Assembly (NCBI RefSeq): GCF_001676025.1
Contig: NZ_LZFW01000012.1
Coordinates: 1-56,522 of the forward strand
Length of the DNA: 56,522 nt
Source: Vibrio sp. UCD-FRSSP16_30
Lineage (GTDB): Bacteria > Pseudomonadota > Gammaproteobacteria > Enterobacterales > Vibrionaceae
Reading direction: 5' to 3'
Shown: positions 15,700 to 24,939 of the stretch, piece by piece
Layout: every line of letters begins with the position of its first letter
Numbering within the stretch: position 1 is the first letter of the stretch
Position numbers and translations under genes: made by a program
Notes under the pieces: model-generated
Told to the model about the DNA's origin: nothing
Databases searched by the model: none
The model's input: the letters and a program-made list of their open reading frames with translations, nothing else

Positions 15700-16929
15700 C
15701 TACATAGGCTCTTTTTTAAAAATCAAAGACGTATTAATGCCACCAAAGGCAAAATTGTTACTCATCATATATTCTACATTGAGAGTACGACCTTTTTCTG
15801 TGATGTAATCTAGATCGCCGCACTGCTCATCAAGATTCTCTAAATTAAGCGTTGGGTTAAACCAATTACAATGCATCATTTCAATGCCTAGCCATGCTTC
15901 TATTGCGCCGCACGCGCCAAGAGTATGACCAAAGTAACTCTTGAGTGAGCTAATCGGCACTTTACCCAGTGCATTAGCCGTTGCATTACTTTCGGCAATA
16001 TCACCACGTTCGGTTGCTGTGCCGTGGGCTGAAACATAATCGATTTTTTCAGGAGCAAGTTTGGCATCACGTAGTGCCATTTCCATACAGATTTGCATGG
16101 TTTCTCGTTGCGGCTGAGTCACATGAGTGGCGTCGCAGTTGCTAGCAAAACCAATCACTTCTGCGTAAATTTTTGCGCCGCGAGCTTTAGCGTGCTCATA
16201 CTCTTCAAGAATAAGTGATCCTGCACCTTCACCAATCACCAGACCATCACGATCTGCATCATAAGGGCTAGGCGTGCTCTTTGGTTCGTCATTTTTTAAA
16301 CTGGTTGCAAATAAGGTATCAAAGACGGCGGATTCTGTTGGACAAAGCTCTTCAGCACCGCCAGCAACCATCACCGTTTGATAGCCATGTTTAATCGCTT
16401 CATAAGCATAACCAATCGCTTGGCTACCAGAAGTACAAGCGCTGCTGGTGGGGATCACGCGTCCTTTCAGTCCAAAGAACAATCCTACGTTAACTGCTGC
16501 GGTATGTGGCATCATTTGCACGTAAGTAGTGGCAGTGATGGCTTTAGTTGATTTGTCGTTAAGCATAACGCCAAAAGCGCCAATCGCATCGGTACTACCT
16601 GTAGATGAACCATAAGCGATACCCGTTTGACCATTGCTCAGTATATCTGCGCCAATTAAGCCGGCTTGAGTAAGGGCATTTTCTGTTGCCACGGTCGCCA
16701 GTTTTGAAACTCGGCCCATGCCGCGAACTTGTTTACGCTTATAATGCTTTGGCAGTTCAAAGTCATTGATAGGCGCGGCAAGCTTGGTATTTAAACCTTC
16801 GTATTGCTCAAAAGAGGGCATGTATTGCGTTGCGTTTTCACAAGCGCGTAATTTAGGTTCGATGGTTTGCCAGTCATTACCGAAGGCGGTAACACCAGAC
16901 ATACCAGTAACAACAACTCTGTGTGTCAT
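15700..16929 (-). CDS. apeR: aryl-polyene beta-ketoacyl-ACP synthase (FabF-like, ApeR)
   Basis: The 409-residue thiolase-fold condensing enzyme would extend the ACP-bound polyene with malonyl-ACP. The catalytic triad is intact: Cys165 in SSACTSG, His302 in HGTATERGD and His335 in YFGHTLGA, with Lys330 also present. The start overlaps the apeQ stop (ATGA) and has GGAGG upstream. It is the last gene of the 17-gene operon. The APE cluster has a second complete synthase (apeO) and one without the catalytic Cys (apeC). The assignment of the letter R follows the E. coli order. Confidence 0.92.
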   Translation of the reverse strand: MTHRVVVTGMSGVTAFGNDWQTIEPKLRACENATQYMPSFEQYEGLNTKLAAPINDFELPKHYKRKQVRGMGRVSKLATVATENALTQAGLIGADILSNGQTGIAYGSSTGSTDAIGAFGVMLNDKSTKAITATTYVQMMPHTAAVNVGLFFGLKGRVIPTSSACTSGSQAIGYAYEAIKHGYQTVMVAGGAEELCPTESAVFDTLFATSLKNDEPKSTPSPYDADRDGLVIGEGAGSLILEEYEHAKARGAKIYAEVIGFASNCDATHVTQPQRETMQICMEMALRDAKLAPEKIDYVSAHGTATERGDIAESNATANALGKVPISSLKSYFGHTLGACGAIEAWLGIEMMHCNWFNPTLNLENLDEQCGDLDYITEKGRTLNVEYMMSNNFAFGGINTSLIFKKEPM

Positions 16930-17651
16930 ATTAGACCTCCGTTGACAGAAATAACTTGGCGGGTGACATAGCTTGCAATGTCAGACATAAGGTAACTCAC
17001 TAACCCTGCAACCTCTTCCGGTTCTCCCATACGGCGCAGAGGCACTTGTGGTAGGGCATGTTCTTTAACATGTTCGTCAATCATGCCGGTATCGATTAAG
17101 CCTGGTGCAACGCAGTTGGCAGTGATTTTTCTTTTGGCCAATTCTAGAGCCAGTGATTTTGTCGCGCCGATGATGCCAGCTTTTGCTGCGCTGTAATTCG
17201 TTTGTCCTCTGTTGCCCATTAGGCCTGACACAGAGGTAAGGCAGACAATACGACCGCCTTTACGTTTTTGTACCATTGGCATAATGCAAGGGTGCAAAAC
17301 GTTATAGAAACTATCAAGGTTGGTATGAATTACGCCATCCCACTCTTCTTCGGTCATTGCTGGAAACGCAGTATCACGAGTAATACCGGCGTTATTGACC
17401 ACCCCATAATAGGCGCCATGAGTGGCAATATCGGCTTCAAGTTCAGTTCGGCATTGTTCGCGATTACTGATATCAAATTGAATGAGACGTCCTGTACCAC
17501 CATTTTGTTCGATGGTCGCAAGAGTATCTTTCGCGCCATTCATGTCACCCATATAGTGAACTGCAACGGTAAATCCATCATTGGCTAATTGGATGGCGAT
17601 CGCTTTGCCGATGCCTTTACTAGCACCAGTGACTAAAACTTGACGGGTCAT
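16926..17651 (-). CDS. apeQ: 3-oxoacyl-ACP reductase (FabG-like, ApeQ)
   Basis: The 241-residue short-chain dehydrogenase would reduce the beta-keto group after each condensation, using NADPH. The nucleotide motif TGASKGIGKA is at residues 8-17, NNAG in the middle, and the catalytic Ser, Tyr and Lys appear in TSVSG and YSAAKAG. The C-terminus ends in SVNGGLI. The length is standard. The start overlaps the apeP stop by four bases and has AGGAG just upstream. Inferred to act on growing polyene-ACP, cytosolic. Confidence 0.93.
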   Translation of the reverse strand: MTRQVLVTGASKGIGKAIAIQLANDGFTVAVHYMGDMNGAKDTLATIEQNGGTGRLIQFDISNREQCRTELEADIATHGAYYGVVNNAGITRDTAFPAMTEEEWDGVIHTNLDSFYNVLHPCIMPMVQKRKGGRIVCLTSVSGLMGNRGQTNYSAAKAGIIGATKSLALELAKRKITANCVAPGLIDTGMIDEHVKEHALPQVPLRRMGEPEEVAGLVSYLMSDIASYVTRQVISVNGGLI

Positions 17652-18112
17652 TGTTGACTCCTGATTTTCATTTCTTTTAATTTCTCTTCAGAGGGTACGT
17701 ACACATTGAGCTGGCAAGTAGCGACTACTTGCGTGTCTAATTCAATGCGCGCGGTAAAGACTGCCATGCCATTATCTTCCATTAACTTCTCTGCATGTAT
17801 ATCTAAAACTTGATTTTGTTGAAATGCATCGTAGTGAGAAACATAACGTCGACTTCCTAGCAGAAAACCAATCGCAGGCGCTTGCCCTTGTTGTATGGCA
17901 TGATATCCAGACCACGCTGCAATGGACTGCGCCATAAACTCAATCCCTACATAAGCAGGGATACTGTTGGTTTCGGCATTGAAGAAAGGGTTCTTCTGAC
18001 CAATTTGTACCTGACAGTGAATCGAGTCTTGTTGGATGTCTACTGCTCTATCGATGAGAATCATTGGCTCATCATGAGGTAATAGTTGTTGAATTAAAGG
18101 GTAATCACTCAT
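17648..18112 (-). CDS. apeP: aryl-polyene 3-hydroxyacyl-ACP dehydratase (hotdog fold, ApeP)
   Basis: The 154-residue hotdog-fold protein has the FabA/FabZ-like start LLPHDEPMILID (His13 a likely catalytic residue) and YVGIEFMAQSIAAWSG in the middle. It would remove water from hydroxyacyl-ACP to give the conjugated double bonds. In the studied Xenorhabdus system ApeI and ApeP are reported as the dehydratase pair. Its start codon overlaps the apeO stop by 8 bases. apeI is the second dehydratase in this operon. Confidence 0.87.
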   Translation of the reverse strand: MSDYPLIQQLLPHDEPMILIDRAVDIQQDSIHCQVQIGQKNPFFNAETNSIPAYVGIEFMAQSIAAWSGYHAIQQGQAPAIGFLLGSRRYVSHYDAFQQNQVLDIHAEKLMEDNGMAVFTARIELDTQVVATCQLNVYVPSEEKLKEMKIRSQQ

Positions 18113-19286
18113 TTACGTAACCAAAAATTAAGCTGATATTATTCCCACCAAAGGCAAAGGAATTGCTTAAAATCGCTTTTCCTTGCAGTTTTATCGGCGC
18201 TTCTACAAGAGAAACTTCGATATCGTCAGCCTTATCGTTGCAGTGCTGTTGGGGGAGTTCTAAATTGTATTTTAATATGTGCCAAGCAATGGCCGCTTCC
18301 GTAGCGCTGGCCGCGCCAAGGGTGTGCCCGGTTAAGGGTTTTGTTGAGCTCACCGGAACTGATCCAAACAAACGATAGATAGCTTTACTTTCCATACTGT
18401 CGTTAAGTGGGGTTGCGGTGCCGTGAGCATTAACATAACCAATATCACTGGCTGCCAGTCCTGCGTCATGTAACGCTTTTTGCATGGCTTGTTCAGCGCC
18501 CAAACCTTCAGGTTGCGGCGCTGAAATATGATAGGCATCAGAGCTGTCACCTGCGCCGAGCAAAGCAATCTCTGAGCGCTGGTAACTCAATAGCATGAGC
18601 GCGGCAGACTCACCAATATTGATCCCGTTTCGCGAGGCTGAAAACGGCTGGCAAAGCGTTGCAGATAAAGCTTCAAGACTGTTAAATCCGTTCAAAGTGA
18701 GCTGACAAACACTGTCCACACCGCCAACAATGACCGCATCGACCATTTTGCTGTGTAGCAGTCTTTGCGCGCTAATAAACACGCGCCCGCTAGAAGAGCA
18801 AGCGGTTGAGATTGAATAGCATGGACCGCTAATGCCAAAGTAGGCAGCAATAAAGTCGCTAGTATTGCCTAGCTCTTGTTTTTGATAGTGAAAATCATCG
18901 AAAAAATCACCACTATCGAGCTTACTTTTATAGGCCAGTTCACCATCAGCAATACCAGAGGTGCTGGTACCTATAATGACCGCGATACGATCAGAGCCAA
19001 ATTGCGCAATAGCAGCATTAACCGAGTCTTGTATTTGTAGCATTGCCGATAGCGCGAGACGATTATTACGAGAATTAAACGCCATAAGACGCTCTGGTAA
19101 TGATGGCAGGCTTTGTTTTACTCGCCCGATAATCGTTGCGGATTGGCTGTTGAGTATATGATTATCCTGCACCATGTTAGACGCTTGCTGGCCTGATAAA
19201 CATGAGTGTATTTGTTCGTTGTGCATTCCCATTGCTGAGTGAAATGCACAATCTTGGATAAAAATAGGTTGCGATGTGTGTGTCAT
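18105..19286 (-). CDS. apeO: aryl-polyene beta-ketoacyl-ACP synthase (ApeO)
   Basis: The 393-residue condensing enzyme has Cys163 in STACSSSGR, His288 in NAHGTATPLND and His321 in LTGHTLGAAS, so it should be catalytically competent. In studied systems ApeO works as the chain-elongating synthase, with ApeC as a non-condensing partner. Length is typical of FabF/FabB. A 43-base gap separates it from apeN upstream, the widest in this part of the operon, so a weak internal start of transcription cannot be excluded. Confidence 0.92.
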   Translation of the reverse strand: MTHTSQPIFIQDCAFHSAMGMHNEQIHSCLSGQQASNMVQDNHILNSQSATIIGRVKQSLPSLPERLMAFNSRNNRLALSAMLQIQDSVNAAIAQFGSDRIAVIIGTSTSGIADGELAYKSKLDSGDFFDDFHYQKQELGNTSDFIAAYFGISGPCYSISTACSSSGRVFISAQRLLHSKMVDAVIVGGVDSVCQLTLNGFNSLEALSATLCQPFSASRNGINIGESAALMLLSYQRSEIALLGAGDSSDAYHISAPQPEGLGAEQAMQKALHDAGLAASDIGYVNAHGTATPLNDSMESKAIYRLFGSVPVSSTKPLTGHTLGAASATEAAIAWHILKYNLELPQQHCNDKADDIEVSLVEAPIKLQGKAILSNSFAFGGNNISLIFGYVNE

Positions 19287-19329
19287 ATTAATGCTTATCT
19301 ATGGTGCGAGTTGCGTGCCAATTAGGATG

Positions 19330-19980
19330 TTAGTTATTTTTCTCAAATTGAAGCGTAGTAATGGTAATAGTATAGTCATCAACTAATTGATGAAAAACGA
19401 TTTTTCCATTGAGTCTATCTTTATCACTGTACTGGATATGGATAATTTCAGTCCCTTGATCGTCGTAGATACTTCTGGAATTATCCTTCTCAACTATTTT
19501 CCACTTTACCCCATTTAATGGGTCTTCCCAAGCCGATGCAGGCCACAAAGTAATCATCAGGTTGAATAATACCTGCTGTGGTTTGGGCAGTACGCCATCT
19601 AAACCTGTTAATACATCCGTTGTGATCTGATCGCCCTGATATTCCACCGAAAGAATGCGAGTACCCCACGAGGAAAACCCTGCCAATACGAGCTTGTCTT
19701 GAGTGACTTGCAGTTGCACCGGCAGTTGCTGGGTTTGATCGGATTTTCCATTATGCCATGTTGCTTCAATAAGCTGACTGGCGTTAAGAGCGTAGCCCAA
19801 AGACTGTGGAGTAGGTAAGTGCACTGTATTTTTCGCGGTGATATTCACCGCTGGAGTGTGATGCTGCGGCGTAGAGCTACAAGCGCCTAGCAAAGCACTA
19901 AATACTAAAACGCTGAATACTTTGCGGTATCGATTAAAACGGCTCATCAAGCTCATGATTAAGTTAATGACTAATTTCAT
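19330..19980 (-). CDS. apeN: DUF3261 lipoprotein of the aryl-polyene export module (ApeN)
   Basis: The 216-residue protein has a long n-region, then a lipobox LLGAC, so it is lipid-modified. The mature domain matches the DUF3261 type found in APE clusters (segments DVLTGLDGVLPKPQ, WPASAWEDPLNG). Together with the LolA-like ApeL and the MMPL protein ApeM it probably forms the route carrying the lipid-linked polyene to the outer membrane, by analogy with lipoprotein transport. It overlaps the apeM stop with ATGA, which supports the first Met as the start. Confidence 0.82.
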   Translation of the reverse strand: MKLVINLIMSLMSRFNRYRKVFSVLVFSALLGACSSTPQHHTPAVNITAKNTVHLPTPQSLGYALNASQLIEATWHNGKSDQTQQLPVQLQVTQDKLVLAGFSSWGTRILSVEYQGDQITTDVLTGLDGVLPKPQQVLFNLMITLWPASAWEDPLNGVKWKIVEKDNSRSIYDDQGTEIIHIQYSDKDRLNGKIVFHQLVDDYTITITTLQFEKNN

Positions 19981-22349
19981 TGCTTATCCTTTGCATTATA
20001 GTTCTTTGCGCTGATGGCGAGAGGAGAGAGCAGCCAAGCCACAAAAATGCCGCATAAAACGGTAATACCAAAGCTATGGATTGCATGAGTTTGGCTTAAA
20101 GACAGCAAACCAAAAGAGAGCAAAGTGGTCAGTGCGGATAATGTGATGGCCAGTAAGGTACTTTGACTGCGCGATTTTTCGGCAAAAAACAGCGTGTAGT
20201 CAATGCCAATACCAATAATCAGTATCAGTGCTAAGAGATTAAATAGGTTCAATGATGCGCCCGTTGCCGCTGCTGCGCCAAGTCCTGCAAGGCAGGCAAT
20301 CAGTGACGGTAGTAAAATTTTCATTGAGTGCTTAAAGCCATAGCGTTTTACCAATATCAGAGTAATAACTGCAAGAGCTGCCAATAATAACTCAAGTACT
20401 TTTACTCTATATTTGGCAAACAGGGCTGAGATTTCTTGCGCTTTATCAAGGTAGCTAATATCTGAATGAGAGTGAGCGTAGGCTTTTATCTGCTCATCAT
20501 CCGTCAGGTTTTGCAATACCACGACACTAGCCACTTGCTGCCCAACGGCACCCACATATAAAAATTGCGTGGGATCAGAGACCGAAGAAGCCAGATAATC
20601 CTTGAGCGTAGTCGGAGCAAAATCTTGCGACAGTTTAGGCGCATTAGTCAGGGTAAGAGCGCGCTGTAATGCTGGCCCTTGAGTTTGATAAAGCTGACTG
20701 ATGAGCTGATAACTGTCATGTTGACGCGTCGTTGAACTGATGTATTGCGATAGGGATTGATGACCGCTAATCGCCCCTTGGTTTTGCCAAGTATCCAATT
20801 CTAATTCTAGTGACTCAAGGCGTTGCAATAACGCTTCATTATTTGCCGCTGTCACCACTAACATTTGTTGAGACGACTGCAATCCCGTGAGCTTAGCAAT
20901 AAACTGCTCTTGCTGTTTTAGATTATCAGGCATAGCTTGCAGCTGCCTGATGTCATCATTGTAGTGTAAGCCAGTAAGCGGTATTAATGCTGCGACTAAA
21001 CAAATAGCAGGTAGAGAAATTTTAACCCAACGTTTTGACCATAAGGTCAGCCAGTATTGCCAAATCTTTTGACCCGGTAAAGGTCGATTAGCGGTCGGCT
21101 TAGTCGCCAAAATAGGATACCAAGCCACCACTGTTGCGTAGGCGGCAATCAGGCCAATGGATGAAAACAGTGCCAGTTGTTGCAAGCCGGGGAAAGGGGC
21201 AATCAGCATACCTAAATAGCCAATTAAGCTGGTGGCAAGTCCCATCGTGATTGCGGCAAAAATATGCTTCAAACCTTTGTGGCTATCCCAGTTTTCACCT
21301 GCGGCAAGGCGCTCAGTTAAGTAATGAAATGCGTAATCAATGGATACGCCAATTAGGCTTGCGCCAAACACTAAACTAAATAAATGAATGCGGCCAAATA
21401 TTAACGTAGTCAGTGCTAGAGCGGATAACAAGCCCACGCTGATCGACAAAATGGCTAACGACAAAGGCGCGGCGCTACGAAATACCCCAATGACTAATAC
21501 AATGACGCCAAGTAAAGAAAATAAGCCAATGGTGCTGATTTCTGATTTTGCGCTTTGAGTGCCAAATTCTGCGTAAAACAGGACCCCAGTATGCAAGGTT
21601 TGCGCTTGATACTGCTGGGTTAGCGTTTGTTCAATCGCGCGTATCTGACTGACCCCACGCTGAGCATTTAAGCTATAAGGTGAATCTTTTAGGGTCGCAG
21701 TGACCAATATGTATTTTTTGCCTTGCAGTTCTTTAGTTAGAAACCCGTTATCTAAGGTGAATGCTGAGTTTGCTTGGGTTAACTGGGCAAGATAATCTCG
21801 AAATAGTAAAAACGGGTCATTGCTAAGTTCATTGCCTGTGACACCAGAAAAAGGATTGTAGAGTGACTGAACCACATATTGCACTTGCGCTTGAGGTTCA
21901 TTTTTAAGGCGCTCACGCTGCTGCGAACTTAACTGCTGAAAGCGGTTATTAAAGTAGTAAGACGCCCACTGTTGCTGCTTTTGTGGATCGACTTTACCAA
22001 CCACTTCTTTAAATAAAGTGGTATCAGTAAGAGAGCTTTGTAAATGACTCGCCGCGGCAAATGTTTGCTTGTCATCATTGGCGGTCACGACAAAAACCAC
22101 TTTATTACTTAAGCTACTTGAGAGGGACTCAAAGGCTTGTTCGGCAACTGGATTTTGTTGATTAACCGGCAACAGCTTAAGAATATTGGTTTCTATAGGA
22201 GAGTGGCTTGAATCACTCCACTGTTTGGCAAGCATGCCTAAAAATAGCAATACTAGCGCCAGCCATGCCCAAGCGATTTTTTTAGTGGTTGATCCTAGTG
22301 GCACTACGCGACTATGGCTTGAAGCTGAATTGTGCTGTTTCAGCATCAT
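19977..22349 (-). CDS. apeM: MMPL/RND-type exporter (ApeM)
   Basis: About 790 residues form two homologous halves. Each has a membrane segment, a large periplasmic loop and a bundle of five further segments, totalling about 12. GASLIGVSIDYAFHYLTE in the first half and IIGIGIDYTLFFAEKS in the second resemble the charged transmembrane motif of MMPL proteins. It should use the proton gradient to move the lipid-linked polyene from the inner membrane. An earlier Met at 22406 would overlap apeL by about 95 bases; the ATG at 22349 (overlap about 38 bases, GAGA upstream) is more likely, but the start is not certain. Confidence 0.88.
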   Translation of the reverse strand: MMLKQHNSASSHSRVVPLGSTTKKIAWAWLALVLLFLGMLAKQWSDSSHSPIETNILKLLPVNQQNPVAEQAFESLSSSLSNKVVFVVTANDDKQTFAAASHLQSSLTDTTLFKEVVGKVDPQKQQQWASYYFNNRFQQLSSQQRERLKNEPQAQVQYVVQSLYNPFSGVTGNELSNDPFLLFRDYLAQLTQANSAFTLDNGFLTKELQGKKYILVTATLKDSPYSLNAQRGVSQIRAIEQTLTQQYQAQTLHTGVLFYAEFGTQSAKSEISTIGLFSLLGVIVLVIGVFRSAAPLSLAILSISVGLLSALALTTLIFGRIHLFSLVFGASLIGVSIDYAFHYLTERLAAGENWDSHKGLKHIFAAITMGLATSLIGYLGMLIAPFPGLQQLALFSSIGLIAAYATVVAWYPILATKPTANRPLPGQKIWQYWLTLWSKRWVKISLPAICLVAALIPLTGLHYNDDIRQLQAMPDNLKQQEQFIAKLTGLQSSQQMLVVTAANNEALLQRLESLELELDTWQNQGAISGHQSLSQYISSTTRQHDSYQLISQLYQTQGPALQRALTLTNAPKLSQDFAPTTLKDYLASSVSDPTQFLYVGAVGQQVASVVVLQNLTDDEQIKAYAHSHSDISYLDKAQEISALFAKYRVKVLELLLAALAVITLILVKRYGFKHSMKILLPSLIACLAGLGAAAATGASLNLFNLLALILIIGIGIDYTLFFAEKSRSQSTLLAITLSALTTLLSFGLLSLSQTHAIHSFGITVLCGIFVAWLLSPLAISAKNYNAKDKQ

Positions 22350-22941
22350 TGAGTGTCTCAGGTTGATGGGTTTGATTGGAGAACAGAATCTCGGTTTTAT
22401 CTCCACGGATCTCTTGCAAGGTTAAGCTATCAATATCTTGGTTACCGGCTAAAACAATTGATTTAAAGACTGCATTTAATGGCGCTTTTTTCGGTGTCAG
22501 CGTCAAAGTCCAGTGTTCATTTTTGGCAGCAAAGTCCATAGCAAACTGCTCTTTTAATGCTTCAGTATCCCCATGAAATACCGCTAGAAAAACATGGCTA
22601 AAATAGAATGCCATCGGGTTTTCTTTAGCCGTGATGACTTGTGGCTGCTGGCCTGAGAATGTTTGGCGCAGTTTATCTTTGGTCAACACTAAATTGACAG
22701 TAAAAGGGGTGGTTTGTTGCCAGAGTAATCCATGCTCTTTGCTCAGCACAAATTGCCCTTTTGAGCTCAGAGGTTGTGCAAACATTTCAATTTTGCGCAG
22801 TTGAGTAAAGTCGCCGCGTACAATCGAGTGTTGTGAAAGTTGCGTTTGCAATGAAGTAAGATCGGTTACCTTGGCCCAAGCACTGTTAACCCAAGCATAT
22901 TGAGCTGCGATGATAAGGGTAAATGCTAACCACTTTTTCAT
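22312..22941 (-). CDS. apeL: LolA-like outer-membrane lipoprotein carrier (ApeL)
   Basis: The 209-residue periplasmic protein has a signal peptide with cleavage near AWA, then a LolA-like half-barrel fold (segments IVRGDFTQLRKIEMF and FVLSKEHGLLWQQTTPF resemble LolA). I chose the ATG at 22941 because GGGAG stands 8 bases upstream; the longer frame to 23004 lacks this. Its sister gene in the cluster, ApeN, is a lipoprotein and ApeM an MMPL pump, so it probably shuttles the hydrophobic product through the periplasm. The 3' end overlaps the apeM start. Confidence 0.83.
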   Translation of the reverse strand: MKKWLAFTLIIAAQYAWVNSAWAKVTDLTSLQTQLSQHSIVRGDFTQLRKIEMFAQPLSSKGQFVLSKEHGLLWQQTTPFTVNLVLTKDKLRQTFSGQQPQVITAKENPMAFYFSHVFLAVFHGDTEALKEQFAMDFAAKNEHWTLTLTPKKAPLNAVFKSIVLAGNQDIDSLTLQEIRGDKTEILFSNQTHQPETLNDAETAQFSFKP

Positions 22942-22942
22942 G

Positions 22943-23386
22943 TTATAGGCTCCCATGTTGATGCCAATGATCCACTTTATCGGTAAACACTTTAGGCGAA
23001 ACAAAGCTCATTTCTTGCTCTTTAATTGAGACCGCCACTTGCATGGTGTAACCCTTAGACATTCTTTGCCCAGTGCTCGCATCATAAATCACGTAATCGA
23101 CGCGCAATCGATTTTCCCACTCAGTGAGCTTTGCGGTGACTCGAATTTCATGACTAAAGGGAATCGCCTTAACGTATTTAACCCGAGTATCAATGATCGG
23201 CCACATATAGCCAGATTGGCTCATTGCCATATAGCTGTAGCCAATCTTTTCCATCAATATCCGACGTGCTTCCTCAAAAAAGCGGAAGTAGTTACCGTGG
23301 TAAATAACGCCCATTGGGTCAGCATCTTGAAATGAGGTGACTAATGTCACCTCAGATTCGAGCGGAAATCGAATTTCTTGCTCCAT
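22943..23386 (-). CDS. apeK: acyl-CoA/ACP thioesterase, 4HBT hotdog type (ApeK)
   Basis: The 147-residue hotdog protein has DADPMGVIYHGNYFRFFEEAR, which carries the 4HBT signature Asp and the His-Gly-Asn-Tyr pattern. It could release polyene from the carrier protein or proofread intermediates. The start is the ATG at 23386, overlapping the ammonia-lyase stop (TAATG), with CGGAGG just upstream; earlier frames add residues without sense. Role in APE synthesis is inferred from position. Confidence 0.85.
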   Translation of the reverse strand: MEQEIRFPLESEVTLVTSFQDADPMGVIYHGNYFRFFEEARRILMEKIGYSYMAMSQSGYMWPIIDTRVKYVKAIPFSHEIRVTAKLTEWENRLRVDYVIYDASTGQRMSKGYTMQVAVSIKEQEMSFVSPKVFTDKVDHWHQHGSL

Positions 23387-24939
23387 TAATCCTCCGAGTA
23401 CAGAGCCCAATGGCGCTGCTGGATACGAGCCATGAAATGGCGAAGATCTTGCTCAAGAGGGCGATCTTCTACAACAAATTCAAACTCTTCAAGAACCGCA
23501 TCACGAATCGCTTTAAGATTGTCACTTAAATGTTCATCATCCAATTGATTGTGACGACGACGGATTTCAAGTGCTTGAACACTGGCCAGTAATGCCGCAG
23601 AAGCGACTTGTTCTGTTAATTCTAGAACACGTATACAGTCTCTTGCTGAGATTGTGCCCATGCTCACTTTGTCTTGGTTATGACATTCTGTTGAGCGAGA
23701 GAATACGCTAGCGGGCATGGTGTTTTTAAGTGCTTCTGCAGTCCATGCTGAAATACCAATTTGTACCGCTTTAAAGCCGTGATTAATCGGTTTACGTTCA
23801 CCTTCCGCGCCGGTTAGGTTAAACGGTAGGCCGTTGTTAAATTTGTAATCCATTAACTGCGCCATTTGGCGATCAAGGAGATCGGCAAGGTTAGCTACGC
23901 CTGTTTTTAGTGTATCCATCGCCATAGCGATATGACCGCCATAGAAGTGACCACCGTGCAGTACGCGCTCGTTATCACCATCGATGATTGGGTTATCATT
24001 GGCGCTGTTAAGCTCGTTTTCAATCAGTGAACGCAACCACGGTAGAGAATCTTGAACCGTACCAATAACGTGCGGAGCGCAACGTAAAGAGTAACGATCT
24101 TGCAAACGATCACTGTTACGAGGTGGAAGCTCGGCGTTAAGATCTTCACGTATCCATGCGGCAATTTTTTGCTGACCTGGGTGAGGTTTAACGGCAAACA
24201 ACGCTTCATCAAAGTGGAATTGATTACCGTTCATGCCGACAGAAACTAGTGCGGTAATTTTAGCGCAAAGCTGAGCTAGATATTCAGCGCGCTTATAAGC
24301 AAGACAAGCCAGTGCAGTCATTACCGCTGTACCGTTCATCAGTGCTAAGCCTTCTTTAGGCTTAAGTTTGATAGGCGTAATACCAAGCTCTGCAAATACT
24401 TTTTCTGTTGGCTGAATTTCGCCTTTGTATAGCACTTCACGTTCGCCAATAAGGGCTGCTGCAAGGTATGACAGTGGCGTTAAATCACCACTTGCGCCAA
24501 CAGATCCTTCTTGAGGGATACGCGGTGCGATGTCGTGATTAATTAGAGTAATGATTTGTTGAAGCAGCTCAGGTGTGACACCTGATACGCCTTGCGCCAG
24601 TGAACAAAGGCGAGTCGCTAATACCGCTCTTGATTGCTCATGAGTTAAATCTGCGCCAAGTCCACAACCGTGAAAACGAGTTAGGTTTAAAGGTAGGTCA
24701 TCAATTAAGTGCGGTGGAATAGCAACAGTACAAGAGTCACCATAACCGGTAGTGACGCCATAAATAATGCCTTCTTCTCGCAGAAGTCGCTCTAAAAAGG
24801 CAACGCCACGGTCAATTTTTGCCGTGTATTCTGCTGAGTTATTGAGGTTAGCATCAGCGCCTTGGGCAATGTTAACAACGTCTTCGATAGTCAGCGCCTG
24901 TGCGCCAAAGGTAATGGTGTTATTGTTTTTTACTGTCAT
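23386..24939 (-). CDS. aromatic amino acid ammonia-lyase (HAL/TAL/PAL family) of the APE cluster
   Basis: The 517-residue enzyme forms the MIO cofactor from the ASG tripeptide at 149-151 (in VGASGDLTPL) and has the catalytic Tyr60 in YGVTTGYGDS. It deaminates an aromatic amino acid to an aryl-acrylate; tyrosine giving 4-coumarate is the expected route to the polyene starter. The selectivity region reads LTRFHGCG: a Phe-His pair at 89-90, where the known pairs by eye are Ser-His in histidine lyases, His-Leu in Rhodobacter tyrosine lyase and Phe-Leu in phenylalanine lyases. So the substrate is not fixed by motif. The ATG at 24939 is the first ATG; a GTG at 24951 is possible. It overlaps apeJ by 20 bases and apeK by the TAATG. 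Confidence 0.9.
   Translation of the reverse strand: MTVKNNNTITFGAQALTIEDVVNIAQGADANLNNSAEYTAKIDRGVAFLERLLREEGIIYGVTTGYGDSCTVAIPPHLIDDLPLNLTRFHGCGLGADLTHEQSRAVLATRLCSLAQGVSGVTPELLQQIITLINHDIAPRIPQEGSVGASGDLTPLSYLAAALIGEREVLYKGEIQPTEKVFAELGITPIKLKPKEGLALMNGTAVMTALACLAYKRAEYLAQLCAKITALVSVGMNGNQFHFDEALFAVKPHPGQQKIAAWIREDLNAELPPRNSDRLQDRYSLRCAPHVIGTVQDSLPWLRSLIENELNSANDNPIIDGDNERVLHGGHFYGGHIAMAMDTLKTGVANLADLLDRQMAQLMDYKFNNGLPFNLTGAEGERKPINHGFKAVQIGISAWTAEALKNTMPASVFSRSTECHNQDKVSMGTISARDCIRVLELTEQVASAALLASVQALEIRRRHNQLDDEHLSDNLKAIRDAVLEEFEFVVEDRPLEQDLRHFMARIQQRHWALYSED

Noticed and set aside
23386..24939. Calling the lyase a histidine-utilisation hutH
   Set aside because: No hut genes are near, it is embedded in the APE operon and the selectivity pair is Phe-His rather than Ser-His.
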